A stretch of DNA of 64,000 bases from Nonomuraea turkmeniaca (GCF_005889735.1 NZ_VCKY01000023.1:1-64000); one strand, 5' to 3'; shown: positions 53,507-63,323, numbered from the stretch's first letter. Numbers and translations are program-made. Notes: generated by a model not told the origin, from the letters alone.

Positions 53507-54438
53507 GTCCGCTTCTCCTGCATCGCTAGCAAGCTGACGAGGTCGTACGCCACGTGGGAGGCGGCGATCGAGGTGATCTCCGCGTGGTCGTAGGCCGGCG
53601 CCACCTCGACCACGTCGGCCCCGACCAGATTGCATCCGGCCAGGCCACGCAGGATCTCCAGCAGTTCCCGGCTGGTGAGCCCGCCCGCCTCGGGAGTCCC
53701 CGTACCGGGGGCGTGCGCGGGATCGAGCACGTCGATGTCGACGGAGACGTACAGCGGCCGGTCGCCGACCCGCTGCCGCAACACGTCGATCACCTCGTCC
53801 AGCCCGCGCCGCAGCACGTCGGCCGCGGTCAGGATGCCGAACCCGAGCCGCCGGTCGTCCTCCAGATCCTTCTTGCCGTACAACGGCCCCCGGATCCCGA
53901 CATGGCTGACGCCCTCGGTGTCCAGCAGCCCTTCCTCCACGGCCCGCCGGAACGGCGTCCCGTGCGTGTACTCGGCCCCGAAGTAGGTGTCCCACGTGTC
54001 GAGGTGCGCGTCGAAGTGCAACAACGCGACCGGCCCGTGCTTCCTGGCGGCCGCCCGCAACAGCGGCAGCGCGATCGTATGATCGCCCCCGATGGTGACG
54101 AGCTTCGCGTCGATCCCCTCCGCGGCTCCCTCGATCGCCTCAATGGCCGCACCGACATCGAAGGGATTGGCCGCGATGTCCCCAGCATCGGCCACCTGCG
54201 CCTGCTCGAACGGCGAGACGTCCAGCGCCGGGTGGTAGGGCCGCAGCAGCCGCGACGCTTCCCTGACAGCGGCCGGCCCGAACCTGGCGCCGGGCCGGTA
54301 CGAGACGCCGGCGTCGAAGGGCACTCCCACGACGGCGACGTCGGCCTGCTCCACCTGATCGAGGCGCGGCAGGCGGGCGAAGGTGGCGGGCCCCGCGAAA
54401 CGCGGGACCTTGGAGGAGTCGACGGGGCCGATAGTCAT
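53503..54438 (-). CDS. speB: agmatinase-family ureohydrolase
   Basis: A 311-residue ureohydrolase with all manganese-binding blocks: [17 protein letters not shown], and [19 protein letters not shown]. It releases urea from a guanidino substrate. Agmatine to putrescine is the usual call, but guanidinobutyrate is a real alternative in actinobacteria. It is the first gene of a three-gene unit with the NCS1 permease and cyclase. A palindrome lies about 70 bases upstream. Confidence 0.9.
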   Translation of the reverse strand: MTIGPVDSSKVPRFAGPATFARLPRLDQVEQADVAVVGVPFDAGVSYRPGARFGPAAVREASRLLRPYHPALDVSPFEQAQVADAGDIAANPFDVGAAIEAIEGAAEGIDAKLVTIGGDHTIALPLLRAAARKHGPVALLHFDAHLDTWDTYFGAEYTHGTPFRRAVEEGLLDTEGVSHVGIRGPLYGKKDLEDDRRLGFGILTAADVLRRGLDEVIDVLRQRVGDRPLYVSVDIDVLDPAHAPGTGTPEAGGLTSRELLEILRGLAGCNLVGADVVEVAPAYDHAEITSIAASHVAYDLVSLLAMQEKRT

Positions 54439-54506
54439 GTCGGCCAGTGTTCGTCATGCTTCTGACCTGGGGCAATTGGAGGTCACATGAAGTATGACGG
54501 TGTGTG

Positions 54507-54522
54507 TTGTGGATGACCACAA
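54507..54522. promoter_or_regulatory. palindromic site upstream of the agmatinase gene
   Basis: TTGTGGATGACCACAA has perfect six-base arms around ATGA. It lies 69-84 bases before the agmatinase ATG and 56-71 bases beyond the mannosidase stop, within the 139-base gap. A regulator operator is the natural reading; no family is assigned. Confidence 0.45.
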
Positions 54523-54577
54523 GCCTTCTGCATGACGAGGCCTTCCGGGGCTCGATGGGGTGCAGAGCCTGAAACAG

Positions 54578-57364
54578 TTACCAGAGTTGACGGATCTGGA
54601 TGGTCGCAATTTCCCAGGCCTTCAAGGGAAGTCGCATCTCACCGCCATCGACCTGCACTGGCTCGCCCGGACGCCCCCGAAGATCGGCATGCCGGGCTTG
54701 CAGGAGGTTGCCGGAAATCACGGCTTCCGTGTCGTTCGGGGTCAAGGCGACCACGCGGACTTCCCGCCAGTCGTCACGCATCCTGAGCGAGGTCATCACC
54801 ACGCCGTCCCCCGTAACCGACAGCCCAGCCACAGGTGCGGGCAGCGGAAGGGCACGATCGCCGACGCCCGGCACCACCAGCAGGTCGTGACGGAAGGTTT
54901 CCGCGTGCGGCACCACCTCACCCCACGACTCCTGGTACGGCATCAGTGCCAGGCTCACGGACCGTACCCCCCGCGACTGCGCGGCCGGAGTGGGCAGCTG
55001 GGGCCCGGCCGGTTCGGGGCGGAGGGCGTTGCGGTTGCGGGACAGGTAGCCGGCCGAGCGCAGCAGGGTCAGCGCCAGCTCCCCGTCCACCAGCTCGTAC
55101 TCCGTCACATGCTCCAGCAGCGCCGCCACCCCGCCGGCCGCCACCCACGACGAGGCGGGGAAGGTGGGCAGGGGCGTCTCGCCGCAGCCGCCCTCGGACG
55201 TCAGGCCGCGGGTGACGACGGCGAACTGGCCCTCGGCGTACGACTCCGTGGCCGCGGCGGGCAGCGGGACGTGCAGGCGGACCCGATGGTCGTCGCAGCG
55301 GTTGTCGAAGGTGACGTGCAGGCGGACGAACGGCTCGCCGGCACGCAGCTCGACCCGGGTCGTGACGAGGATGTCCTCGGTACGGGACGTCCGCGAGCCG
55401 GCCGGGGCCTCGGGGGCGCCGTCCACCGCGTCACCGGCGGCGGGCCACGCGTACGTGCGCCGCACGTCCACCGCCGCCACCAGCGGCCCCGACCACACCA
55501 GCTCGGCCGAGACCGATGCCGGCTCGGACACGATGAGGTCGGCCAGGGGCGGCGCGTAGTTGTAGGTGTCGCCGACGTCGCCGCCGTCCACGATGCGGCC
55601 CGCCCCTGTCACGGTGGTGCCGTCCTGACCGACCAGCGTCAGCGTGCCGTCGCGGTTGATCGTGACCCGCAGCAGCCCGTTGTCCAGCACCTCCTCGTCC
55701 CCGCGCACCGGCAGGGTCGCGGAGTCGGAGCCCATCCAGCACGACGCGTGGTGCTGGACGTTGGGCAGGCCGCCCGACGGCACCGGCGGGTTGAACACCT
55801 GATCGTGCGGCGCGGTCCGGAGGCTGGTGTGGCCCAGCGGCGGCGCCTCCACCATGGCCGCGACCGTACGCCGGGGCTCGGCGAGGATGCGGACGCGGGT
55901 CACGCCGTCGAGCGCGTCACGCAGGTCGGCCACGTCGAAGACGACCGAGGTCTCACGCGCCACCGTGAACGTCAGCGTGCCGCCCTCGACCGACCAGCCG
56001 GTGATGTGCTGCCCGTACAGCTCGGTCCCGTGGATGAACGTGAGCGCCGTGGCGGGGTCCATCTCCGCGTCGAGCAGCAGCGTGGGCGCGTACTCGAGCG
56101 GCTGCGCCGGCACCGGGGCGCCCGACGGGTCCACCAGCGGGTCGGTCCCGGCCACGTCCACGATCACGATGCCGCTGCGTACGTCGGGCGTGGGGTTGAC
56201 GACGAGCACCCCGTCCGACGGCACGGCGGCCGCCAGCCGGGCCGTGACCATGTCGCGGACGGCCTGTCCGAGGTGCTCGGCCTCGGCGATGCGGGCGGCC
56301 ACTTGCTGGGCGGTCTCGTCCACACCGCAACCGGTCACCGAGTCGTGCCCGCTGGCGTCCACCAGCCGCCACCACGCCATGTCGAGGAACCGCCCGGGCC
56401 ACTCATCGCCCCAGAGCGCGGCCAGCGGCTCGGCGTACCGCTCGACCATGCGCTCGGCTCGGCCCATGGCCTGCTTGAGGTGGGGGCGGATGGAGATGAC
56501 GCCGGGGAGGATGTTGGCGCGGGCGTGGGAGCGCAACTCCCCGTGGATGCGCGGGAGCCCGTCGAGCGCTGCCACCTCGCCCGAATAGCTCCCGATATAG
56601 CCGGACAAGGTGTCCATGCGGGCGTCGATCGCCGCCACCATGTCCGGCAGTCCGCGCACGGGCGCGGAGTGGTCGGTGCCGTACATGGCCAGCAGCGACC
56701 CGTCGGGGCCGTGCCACTCACGCATCGTCTTGACGAACTCGGCCGCCCGCCCGGCCAGGCCCACCGCGTCGTGGAAGAGGTGCGCGCCGTTGCCGTACCC
56801 GCCCGCCGGCAGGTATTGGGTCCGCAGCGCCGTCCCGTCCGGCGCGACCCAGGCGAAGGCGTCCGTGGTGACGGAGGACGGCACGCCGCGATACACGCAG
56901 GCGTGCAGGAGCCCGGCCTTCCGGAGGATCTGCGGCATCTGCGCCGTGTGCCCGAACATGTCCGGCAGGTACCCGACCGGCATCGCCCCGCCGAGCTTGC
57001 CTGCTCGGTCCATGCCGAGCTCGAGGTTGCGGACGATGTTCTCGCCCGAGCACAGGAACTCGTCCAGCAGGATCTGCCACGGCCCGATCGCCAGCCGCCC
57101 CGACTGGACCAGCGCGGCGATGCGGTCGCGGTTCTCCGGCCGCACCTCCAGGTAGTCGTCCACGCAGGCCAGCTGCCCGTCGAGGGTGAAGTGGTAGCGA
57201 GGCTCGCGCTCCATCGTGTCGAGCACCTCGTCCAGCAGCGACACCAGGCGCAGCCGGAACCGCTGGAACGGCTCGTACCACTCCCGGTCCCAGTGCGTGT
57301 GCGGCACGACGACGATCTCCGCGACGCGACTGTGTTCGATGGGTCGCTCGCTCCGCTCGCTCAT
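54578..57364 (-). CDS. cytoplasmic GH38 alpha-mannosidase
   Basis: A 928-residue glycosidase with GH38 blocks: zinc-binding PHTHWDREWY near residue 20, the nucleophile region LPDMFGHTAQMPQI, and a zinc His in DASGHDSVTG. It lacks a signal peptide, so it hydrolyses alpha-mannosides after import. The first residues MSERSERPIEHS come from a repeat-like segment. ATG 57364 overlaps the oxidoreductase stop (ATGA). It is the last gene of the sugar operon. Confidence 0.93.
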   Translation of the reverse strand: MSERSERPIEHSRVAEIVVVPHTHWDREWYEPFQRFRLRLVSLLDEVLDTMEREPRYHFTLDGQLACVDDYLEVRPENRDRIAALVQSGRLAIGPWQILLDEFLCSGENIVRNLELGMDRAGKLGGAMPVGYLPDMFGHTAQMPQILRKAGLLHACVYRGVPSSVTTDAFAWVAPDGTALRTQYLPAGGYGNGAHLFHDAVGLAGRAAEFVKTMREWHGPDGSLLAMYGTDHSAPVRGLPDMVAAIDARMDTLSGYIGSYSGEVAALDGLPRIHGELRSHARANILPGVISIRPHLKQAMGRAERMVERYAEPLAALWGDEWPGRFLDMAWWRLVDASGHDSVTGCGVDETAQQVAARIAEAEHLGQAVRDMVTARLAAAVPSDGVLVVNPTPDVRSGIVIVDVAGTDPLVDPSGAPVPAQPLEYAPTLLLDAEMDPATALTFIHGTELYGQHITGWSVEGGTLTFTVARETSVVFDVADLRDALDGVTRVRILAEPRRTVAAMVEAPPLGHTSLRTAPHDQVFNPPVPSGGLPNVQHHASCWMGSDSATLPVRGDEEVLDNGLLRVTINRDGTLTLVGQDGTTVTGAGRIVDGGDVGDTYNYAPPLADLIVSEPASVSAELVWSGPLVAAVDVRRTYAWPAAGDAVDGAPEAPAGSRTSRTEDILVTTRVELRAGEPFVRLHVTFDNRCDDHRVRLHVPLPAAATESYAEGQFAVVTRGLTSEGGCGETPLPTFPASSWVAAGGVAALLEHVTEYELVDGELALTLLRSAGYLSRNRNALRPEPAGPQLPTPAAQSRGVRSVSLALMPYQESWGEVVPHAETFRHDLLVVPGVGDRALPLPAPVAGLSVTGDGVVMTSLRMRDDWREVRVVALTPNDTEAVISGNLLQARHADLRGRPGEPVQVDGGEMRLPLKAWEIATIQIRQLW
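57330..57361 (-). repeat. repeat copy B at the start of the alpha-mannosidase gene
   Basis: A 32-base segment with ends CTGTGTTCGAT and CGCTCGCT resembles the segment within potA at 48238-48270. Here it encodes residues of MSERSERPIEHS. Part of it (TCGCTCGCTCCGCTCGCT) is an imperfect GAGCG-type repeat common near actinobacterial starts, so coincidence is possible. Confidence 0.5.
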
Positions 57365-58434
57365 GCGGCCTCCCCTCCCACGGGCAGATCATGGTGTACG
57401 GCGTAACGGGCGGCGATCCGCTGGGCCGTGACGATGTCCTCCAAGGCGCCGCCCACGTCGGTGAGCGGGGGCTTGCCATCGTTCACGAAAGCATGGAAGG
57501 CGGCCAGTTGCACTTCGAACGCCTCGGTCACGTCACGCCATTCGGTCCGGCTCTCGCCGCCGGACACCACCGTGAGCGTCGTCGGCGCGTTCATCAGGTA
57601 GGGCGAGGGGAAGACCAGCTCCAGCGTGCCCTTGTCGTGGTGGATGGCCACGGTCTCGCGGTAGGCCGGATAGTCCTCCAGGTAGTGCCAGCGGATGGAG
57701 AACCTGCCCTGGGCGGGCAGCGCCCCGGAGATCTCGATGGAGCCGGGCCCGGGACCCCAGGTCTCCACGTACGAAATTTCGGCAGGCGCTCCGGTAAAGC
57801 GCCGCAAGAGCGACAAGTCGTGACATATCGAGCCGAGTGCCACCCCGTACAGACGCTGCACCGCCGCCGAGTCCCCCACCGCCCGCGACACGAGCGCGCT
57901 CTCGGCGGCCCGCAGCGACGTCAGCAACCCGGCGTCCACGTCACGAGCCTGGGCCAGGTTGGCGAAAGCGAGCTGCGACTCCCCGCTCGGATGCAGCACC
58001 GTCACCTCGACCGACCTGATCACACCGGGCCCGCCCAGCTCGGCCAGCAGTTCCTCGGCCCGGCGCACCGCGGGGTCGTACTGCTTCATGTAGCCGACCA
58101 TCAACCGCCCTTCGGGCAGCGCCGCCACCTCGGCCCTGGTCAGCGCGAGCGGCTTCTCGCAGAACACGGCGTGGCCGGCGGCGAGCGCCAGGCGCACGGC
58201 CTCGCCGTGGGAGCCCGAGGCCAGCACGAGCACGGCGTCGAAGCCGCCCGCGGCGAGCAGGTCCTCCAGCGCCGTGTACCGCCGGGCGGCGCCGAGCCGG
58301 TCCCCGACGGCGTCGGCGAGCGTACGCGACAGATCGCACACGGCCGTCACCTCGAACAGGTCGCGGCGCCTGGACAGCAGCGGCACGTACACCGCCTGCG
58401 TCACCGCGCCGCACCCGAGCAGAGCGATCTTCAC
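57361..58434 (-). CDS. Gfo/Idh/MocA-family oxidoreductase
   Basis: A 357-residue dehydrogenase with a Rossmann NAD(P) motif LLGCGAVTQAVYVP at the start, the EKP signature VFCEKPLA, and a C-terminal sugar-binding domain (HYLEDYPAYRET). It oxidises or epimerises a sugar derivative. GTG 58434 overlaps the isomerase stop (GTGA). The catalytic HxxxH-like region is present as SICHDLSLLRRF. It is co-translated with the mannosidase gene. Confidence 0.88.
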   Translation of the reverse strand: MKIALLGCGAVTQAVYVPLLSRRRDLFEVTAVCDLSRTLADAVGDRLGAARRYTALEDLLAAGGFDAVLVLASGSHGEAVRLALAAGHAVFCEKPLALTRAEVAALPEGRLMVGYMKQYDPAVRRAEELLAELGGPGVIRSVEVTVLHPSGESQLAFANLAQARDVDAGLLTSLRAAESALVSRAVGDSAAVQRLYGVALGSICHDLSLLRRFTGAPAEISYVETWGPGPGSIEISGALPAQGRFSIRWHYLEDYPAYRETVAIHHDKGTLELVFPSPYLMNAPTTLTVVSGGESRTEWRDVTEAFEVQLAAFHAFVNDGKPPLTDVGGALEDIVTAQRIAARYAVHHDLPVGGEAA

Positions 58435-59339
58435 AGTCCCAGTTCCTCCAGCTTGCGGCGGTTGGCGGCCTGGTCGGCGATGTTCTGGGCGACGGTGCGG
58501 CGGCCGGGCAGCGTGTCCTGCTCGATGACGATCCACCCCGCGTAGCCGATCTCGTCCAGCACGCGCACCACGGCGGGCAGGTCCAGCTCGCCCTCGCCGA
58601 GCGGGGCGAACCCGCCCCGTCCCATGAGCTCGCGCAGGTCCACCCCGTCGGCCAGGGCCTGGGCGAGGATCTTGGTGTCGCCGTCCTTGATGTGCACGTG
58701 CCCGACCCGGTCGGCCCACGCGCGCAGCGCCGCCACCGGGTCTCCCCCGGCCAGCAGCAGGTGCCCGGTGTCGAGGCAGAGCGGTACGTCGGTCAGCTCC
58801 AAGAGCCGCTCGACGTCCTCGGGAGTCTCCACGTACGTGCCCAGGTGGTGATGGAAGGCGGGCTCGAGGCCGCGGTCGCGGCAGCGGTTCACGGCCTCCT
58901 GCACGCGGGCCGCGTAGGCGGGCCACTCGGACGCCGGCAACCCTGGAACGCTCCCGCCGGGGCGGGCGAACCGCTCCGGCGTGCCCGAGCAGGCCAGCGT
59001 GGGCCGCGGTCCCAGCCCTTGTGGCGCCGGCGGCGCGGCGGCGAAGACGTCCAGTGCGGCCTCCAGCGCAGGCAGTCCCCGCGCGTACGCCGCGGCGTCG
59101 CCGTACCGCAGGTCCACCCAGCCGCCCGCGAGCAACAACCCGTTTCCGGCCAGCCGATCGGCCAGCTCGGAGCCCGTGCCCAGGTAACCGATCGGCCCGG
59201 AGTCGATGCCTTCGTACCCGGCCTCCGACAACGCGCGCACCATCTCGTCGGCGCTGAGCGGCGGCGGCGCGTCGGACAGCTCGAACACGCCGAAGCTCAC
59301 GGGAGCATTGGCGACTTTCACTCTCGAGTTCACTCGCAT
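58431..59339 (-). CDS. TIM-barrel sugar isomerase/epimerase
   Basis: A 302-residue AP-endonuclease-2-like barrel with NAPVSFGVFELSD, AFHHHLGTYVETPEDV, CLDTGHLLLAGG, and VHIKDGD, matching the sugar-phosphate isomerase/IolE-like family with a divalent metal held by Glu, Asp, His residues. With the MocA-type enzyme it may form a keto-sugar conversion pair. ATG 59339 overlaps the preceding gene by ten bases; GTG 59333 with a GTGA overlap is an alternative. Confidence 0.87.
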   Translation of the reverse strand: MRVNSRVKVANAPVSFGVFELSDAPPPLSADEMVRALSEAGYEGIDSGPIGYLGTGSELADRLAGNGLLLAGGWVDLRYGDAAAYARGLPALEAALDVFAAAPPAPQGLGPRPTLACSGTPERFARPGGSVPGLPASEWPAYAARVQEAVNRCRDRGLEPAFHHHLGTYVETPEDVERLLELTDVPLCLDTGHLLLAGGDPVAALRAWADRVGHVHIKDGDTKILAQALADGVDLRELMGRGGFAPLGEGELDLPAVVRVLDEIGYAGWIVIEQDTLPGRRTVAQNIADQAANRRKLEELGL

Positions 59340-60508
59340 AGCGCCATCACCTCGTTCTCGTGGGTTTCCAGCCGGTGCGGCCCTTCGCCTGCCGGGATCA
59401 ATGCCCGATCGTCGCGGATCAGCTGCCTGGCGCCGTCCGGGCGCACCAGGACCAGACCGCCCGCGTCCAGCGCCAGCAGCTCGTCGCCCAGCCTGAGCAG
59501 CAGCGGCGCGTCGGGACCCGCCGAGACGGCGGTGCGACCGGCACGGACGCCGTCCAGCACCGTGCTCGTGTCCTCGGCCAGGACCCACGTCGTGGGCGCG
59601 CCCGGCAGTCCGTCGGAGCCGTGGTTGTGGAAGTCGCTGCCGCCGATCGCGATCACGTCGTCGCGCCAGGCGTCCGCCCAGGCCAGCGGGGCGCCCCAGC
59701 GCCGGTCCCACCAGCCGGAGCTCCACACCTCGGCGACCCGCGGCCGGCGGTTGATCGGCAGCAACCAGGCGCAGTCACCGCCGAGCGGATGGTTGACGGA
59801 GATCAGCCCGCCCGCCTCCTCGGCGTGCTCGACCCAGGAGTCGGCGGGGCGCCGGAAGTCCACCCAGCCGACGTCGCCGAAGACGTTCGCGTGGCCCCGG
59901 TCGGTGGTGACCTCCTGGCCGGGGATGAGCGTGATCTCACGGTCGATCTTGGCCAGCCAGGGGTGGTGGCTGACGGTGTTGTGGTCGGTGACGGCCAGGA
60001 AGTCCAGCCCGCGCCCGTGAGCCAGCTCGGCCAGCTCGGCGATGGTCAGGCTGCCGTCGCTGTGCAGGGTGTGGGCGTGGAAGTCCCCGGCGAACCACCG
60101 CATGCCGTCGATATCCGGAATGTCCCGACGAGCACGCCGCTCCCCGTGCGGCGGCTCCTCGGCCGCCGGCTCGGGCGGCGCCACGGTCTCAGTGGAGATC
60201 TCCAGCGTGTAGTCGAGGCCGTGGAGCGGGATACGGTGCAACCGCAGCCACACGTGCCAGGTCCCGCACTCCGGAGCACCGGGCAGATAGCCAGGCGTCG
60301 CCCAGTCCTCGGTGATCGTGTATTCGTCACGCGCACCGCCCGACCAGCCGCGGAACCCGCTCGGCGACCCGCACCCGAGATCCAGCACCCCCTGCGACCG
60401 GTCGTAGGACAGCCGCACCGTCACGGCCGCGGCCCCGGCGGGCACCTCGAACGGCACCTCGCGCAGCATGAGCTCCAGCCGATCGTCCAGACTCCAGTGG
60501 CCTCTCAA
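59330..60508 (-). CDS. CehA/McbA-family PHP-type metallohydrolase
   Basis: A 392-residue protein with a beta-rich N-terminal domain (about 1-140) and a PHP catalytic domain: GDFHAHTLHSDG, VTDHNTVSHH, and GSDFHNHG. Relatives hydrolyse phosphoesters or carbamates; the substrate here is unknown and may be a modified sugar. TTG 60508 overlaps the ATPase stop (TTGA) and has GGAGAG upstream; the longer frame to 60802 is antisense-like and rejected. Confidence 0.85.
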   Translation of the reverse strand: MRGHWSLDDRLELMLREVPFEVPAGAAAVTVRLSYDRSQGVLDLGCGSPSGFRGWSGGARDEYTITEDWATPGYLPGAPECGTWHVWLRLHRIPLHGLDYTLEISTETVAPPEPAAEEPPHGERRARRDIPDIDGMRWFAGDFHAHTLHSDGSLTIAELAELAHGRGLDFLAVTDHNTVSHHPWLAKIDREITLIPGQEVTTDRGHANVFGDVGWVDFRRPADSWVEHAEEAGGLISVNHPLGGDCAWLLPINRRPRVAEVWSSGWWDRRWGAPLAWADAWRDDVIAIGGSDFHNHGSDGLPGAPTTWVLAEDTSTVLDGVRAGRTAVSAGPDAPLLLRLGDELLALDAGGLVLVRPDGARQLIRDDRALIPAGEGPHRLETHENEVMALCE

Positions 60509-61569
60509 ACGAGCTCTCCGTCCCGGTAGACGAGGGCCCGGTCGCGCCGGGGCACCGCGTAACCGTCGTCGCCGAGTGACGGCTCGCTGCCCTCCGGCAC
60601 GACGGCCTGCACGATCACGTCGTTGACGTCGAGGGTCACCAGGTGGGAGGCGCCGAGGTTCTCCACGATGGCCACCTTCCCCCCGAGCGCGCCCTCCGCC
60701 GGTTCGGCCGAGTAGGACATGTACTCGGGTCGCACGCCGTACACGATCTTCTCCCCGTCGCTCAGCCGTCCTTCGGCCGAGGACGGGACGCCCACCTTGC
60801 ACCCTGCCACGTCCAGCGTGTCACCTCGTACGGCGCCGTCCAGGAGGTTCATGGGCGTGGAGCCGATGAATCCGGCCACAAAAGTGTTGGCGGGCCGCTG
60901 GAACACCTCGGCCGGCGTGCCGATCTGCCGGATGTGCCCCGACTCCATCACCGCCATCCGATCGGCCATGGCCAGCGCCTCGGCCTGGTCGTGGGTGACG
61001 AAGACGGTGGTGACGCCGAGCTCCCGCTGGAGCTTCTTGAGGAACGTCCGCGCCTCCAGCCGCAGCCGGGCGTCCAGGTTGGACAGCGGCTCGTCGAACA
61101 GGAAGGCCTGCGCCTGCGTGGCCATCACCCGCGCCAGCGCGACCCGCTGCTGCTGCCCGCCGGACAGCTGACCCGGCCGGCGGTCCATGAGGTGTTCGAG
61201 CCCGAGCCGCGTCCCCACCTCGACCGCCTTGGCGCGACGCGCCGACTTCGCGACCTTCTTGATGCGCAGCGGGTAGGCGATGTTCTCCGTGACGTCCATG
61301 TGCGGGAACAACGCGTAGTCCTGGAAGACCATCGCGACGTCCCGGCCGCCCGGCTGCACCCCGGTCACGTCGCGGTCGCCGATGACCACCGCGCCTCCGG
61401 TGGCGATCTCCAGCCCGGCGATCGTCCGCAGCAGCGTGGTCTTGCCGCAACCGGAGGGGCCCAGCAGGGCGAAGAACTCGCCGTCCGGGATGTCCAGGTC
61501 GAGCGCGTCGAGGGCTTTCACGCCGCCGGGATAGACCTTGGTCAGCCCGCGTAGTTCGATGGCGGCCAT
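60505..61569 (-). CDS. sugar ABC transporter ATPase (MsmK/UgpC type)
   Basis: A 354-residue ATPase with Walker [10 protein letters not shown], signature [15 protein letters not shown], Walker B LFDEPLSNLD, and a C-terminal TOBE/regulatory part. It energises the two sugar permeases. The start abuts the MalG-type stop with no gap. It is closer to the MsmK/MalK group than to the PotA ATPase elsewhere in the window. Confidence 0.92.
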   Translation of the reverse strand: MAAIELRGLTKVYPGGVKALDALDLDIPDGEFFALLGPSGCGKTTLLRTIAGLEIATGGAVVIGDRDVTGVQPGGRDVAMVFQDYALFPHMDVTENIAYPLRIKKVAKSARRAKAVEVGTRLGLEHLMDRRPGQLSGGQQQRVALARVMATQAQAFLFDEPLSNLDARLRLEARTFLKKLQRELGVTTVFVTHDQAEALAMADRMAVMESGHIRQIGTPAEVFQRPANTFVAGFIGSTPMNLLDGAVRGDTLDVAGCKVGVPSSAEGRLSDGEKIVYGVRPEYMSYSAEPAEGALGGKVAIVENLGASHLVTLDVNDVIVQAVVPEGSEPSLGDDGYAVPRRDRALVYRDGELV

Positions 61570-62391
61570 TTAACGCTTGATCCCTCCGTGGAAGCGGAAG
61601 CCGTATTTCTTGCTGACGAACAGGTACATGAGCACCACGGGGACCGAGTACAGCAGCCCGAACGTGGACAACATCCGTAGGTTGGCCTGGCCGCCCTCGG
61701 TGTACAGCGTGTACGTGATCACGGCCGCCGGCTGCTTCTCGACGTCGCTCAGCAGCAGGTACGGCATCAGGAAATTTCCCCACACGTTGGCCACGGCCCA
61801 GACCCCGATGGTCGCCAGCCCCGGCCGTACCAGGGGCACCACCACGTGCCGAACGATCTGCAGCGGCGACGCCCCGAACACCCGCGCCGACTCCTCATAG
61901 GACTTCGGCGTCGAGTCCATGAAGTCCTTCATCATGAAGATCGCCGCCGGCAGCAGCCCGCCCGTCAGGATGAGGATCAGCCCGAGGTGCGAGTCGATGA
62001 GGTTGAGCTCCACCGCCAGCTGGAACAGCGGCACCATGGCCGCCGTGCCCGTGATGATCGACGACAGCAGCAGCAACGCGTACAACAGCGCGTCCCGCCC
62101 CGGCAGCCGCACCCGGCTCAGCGCGTACGCCGCCAGCGCCGCCATCGCGACCACCAGCAGAGCCGTGCCGACTGACAACACCAGGGAGTTGTAGAGCGAC
62201 GGCAGCGCGTACGGATGCTCCGCGACCGCCTGGAAGTTCTCCCAGGTGAAGTCGGGCACTCCCACCTCGTACGTCGGGTCGGAGGTGAACGGCGCGGTCG
62301 CCAGCCACAACAACGGAATCGTGAAGAACGCCAGCAGCACCGCGATCAGCGTGTAGAACCCGATCCGGCCCGCGACGAACCGCGCCGTCAT
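61570..62391 (-). CDS. carbohydrate ABC permease, MalG-like
   Basis: A 273-residue permease with six helices and the EAA loop YEESARVFGASPLQIVRHVVVP. It forms a pair with the MalF-like permease. ATG 62391 overlaps the upstream stop (ATGA). Confidence 0.9.
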   Translation of the reverse strand: MTARFVAGRIGFYTLIAVLLAFFTIPLLWLATAPFTSDPTYEVGVPDFTWENFQAVAEHPYALPSLYNSLVLSVGTALLVVAMAALAAYALSRVRLPGRDALLYALLLLSSIITGTAAMVPLFQLAVELNLIDSHLGLILILTGGLLPAAIFMMKDFMDSTPKSYEESARVFGASPLQIVRHVVVPLVRPGLATIGVWAVANVWGNFLMPYLLLSDVEKQPAAVITYTLYTEGGQANLRMLSTFGLLYSVPVVLMYLFVSKKYGFRFHGGIKR

Positions 62392-63323
62392 TTCTTGCTC
62401 CGTAGCAACCGCAGGTAGAACACCGCCACCACCAGGTTGATCAGCAGGATGACCGTGGACACCGCGGCCCCGTAGCCCAGCTCGCCGCTCTGCAGCGCGA
62501 CCTTGTACACGTGCACGGCCAGGATCTCCGACTTCCCGTCCGGCCCACCCGCCGTGATCATGAACGGGGTGAAGTCGTTGAACGTCCACAGGCTGATCAG
62601 CAGCAGGTTCGTCAGGATGTGGCCCCTGATGTGCGGGAACACCACGTCCCTGAGCTGCTGCCAGCCGGACGCCCCGGCCAGGCGGGCGCTCTCCAGGTGT
62701 GAGGGCGGCACGTTGCCGAGCGCGGCGCCGTACAACATCATCGAGAACGCGGTGCCGCGCCACGTGTTGAAGATGATGATCGACAACATCGGGTGGTCGA
62801 GCAGCCAGGCGAAGCCGGGCAGGCCCAGCAGCGCGTTGAGCGTGCCGCCGTCGCGGTCGAGCAGCGCCACCCACAGGAACGACACCACCGCGCTGGGCAG
62901 GATCCAGGCCAGGATGACCAGCCCCTCGACCAGCCGCTTGAGCGGACCGCGCCGGTCGCGCAGCAACCAGGCGATGGTGAAGCCGAGCCCGACCTGCCCG
63001 ATCACGGCCGAGCCCAGGACGAACTGCACGGTCAGCCACGTGGAGTTCCAGAACACCGGATTGGAGACCGCGTCGATGAAGTTGTCCAGCCCCACGAACT
63101 GGGGCTCGGCCGCGGCGATCCCGGTCAGCCGGTAATTGGTCAGCCCCAGGTAGAGCACCCAGAGCGCGGGGAACACGAGGAAGGCCGCGATGAGCAGCAG
63201 CGCGGGGGCCACGAACACCCCGGCCCTCAGCCGCCCCAGACCCGCCGCGTCCGAGCTGTAGGAGCGGCGGGCGGGGGCGTCCTCGTCAAGGGTTTCAGGG
63301 GGCGATGATGTTGCCTGCGCCAC
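62388..63323 (-). CDS. carbohydrate ABC permease, MalF-like
   Basis: A 311-residue permease with a hydrophilic start, six helices and an EAA-type loop SARLAGASGWQQLRDVVFP. GTG 63323 has GAAGGAA six bases upstream and overlaps the solute-binding gene by 29 bases. With the MalG-like protein it should import an oligosaccharide. Confidence 0.9.
   Translation of the reverse strand: MAQATSSPPETLDEDAPARRSYSSDAAGLGRLRAGVFVAPALLLIAAFLVFPALWVLYLGLTNYRLTGIAAAEPQFVGLDNFIDAVSNPVFWNSTWLTVQFVLGSAVIGQVGLGFTIAWLLRDRRGPLKRLVEGLVILAWILPSAVVSFLWVALLDRDGGTLNALLGLPGFAWLLDHPMLSIIIFNTWRGTAFSMMLYGAALGNVPPSHLESARLAGASGWQQLRDVVFPHIRGHILTNLLLISLWTFNDFTPFMITAGGPDGKSEILAVHVYKVALQSGELGYGAAVSTVILLINLVVAVFYLRLLRSKK

Noticed and set aside
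57345-57361. GAGCG-type repeats at the mannosidase start as a CRISPR or satellite array
   Set aside because: Only two short imperfect units, no spacers, and a common pattern at actinobacterial gene starts.
54560-57406. A 948-codon rightward open frame opposite the alpha-mannosidase
   Set aside because: Its translation is rich in Arg, Gly, His and Val without any domain pattern. The opposite strand encodes a full GH38 enzyme.
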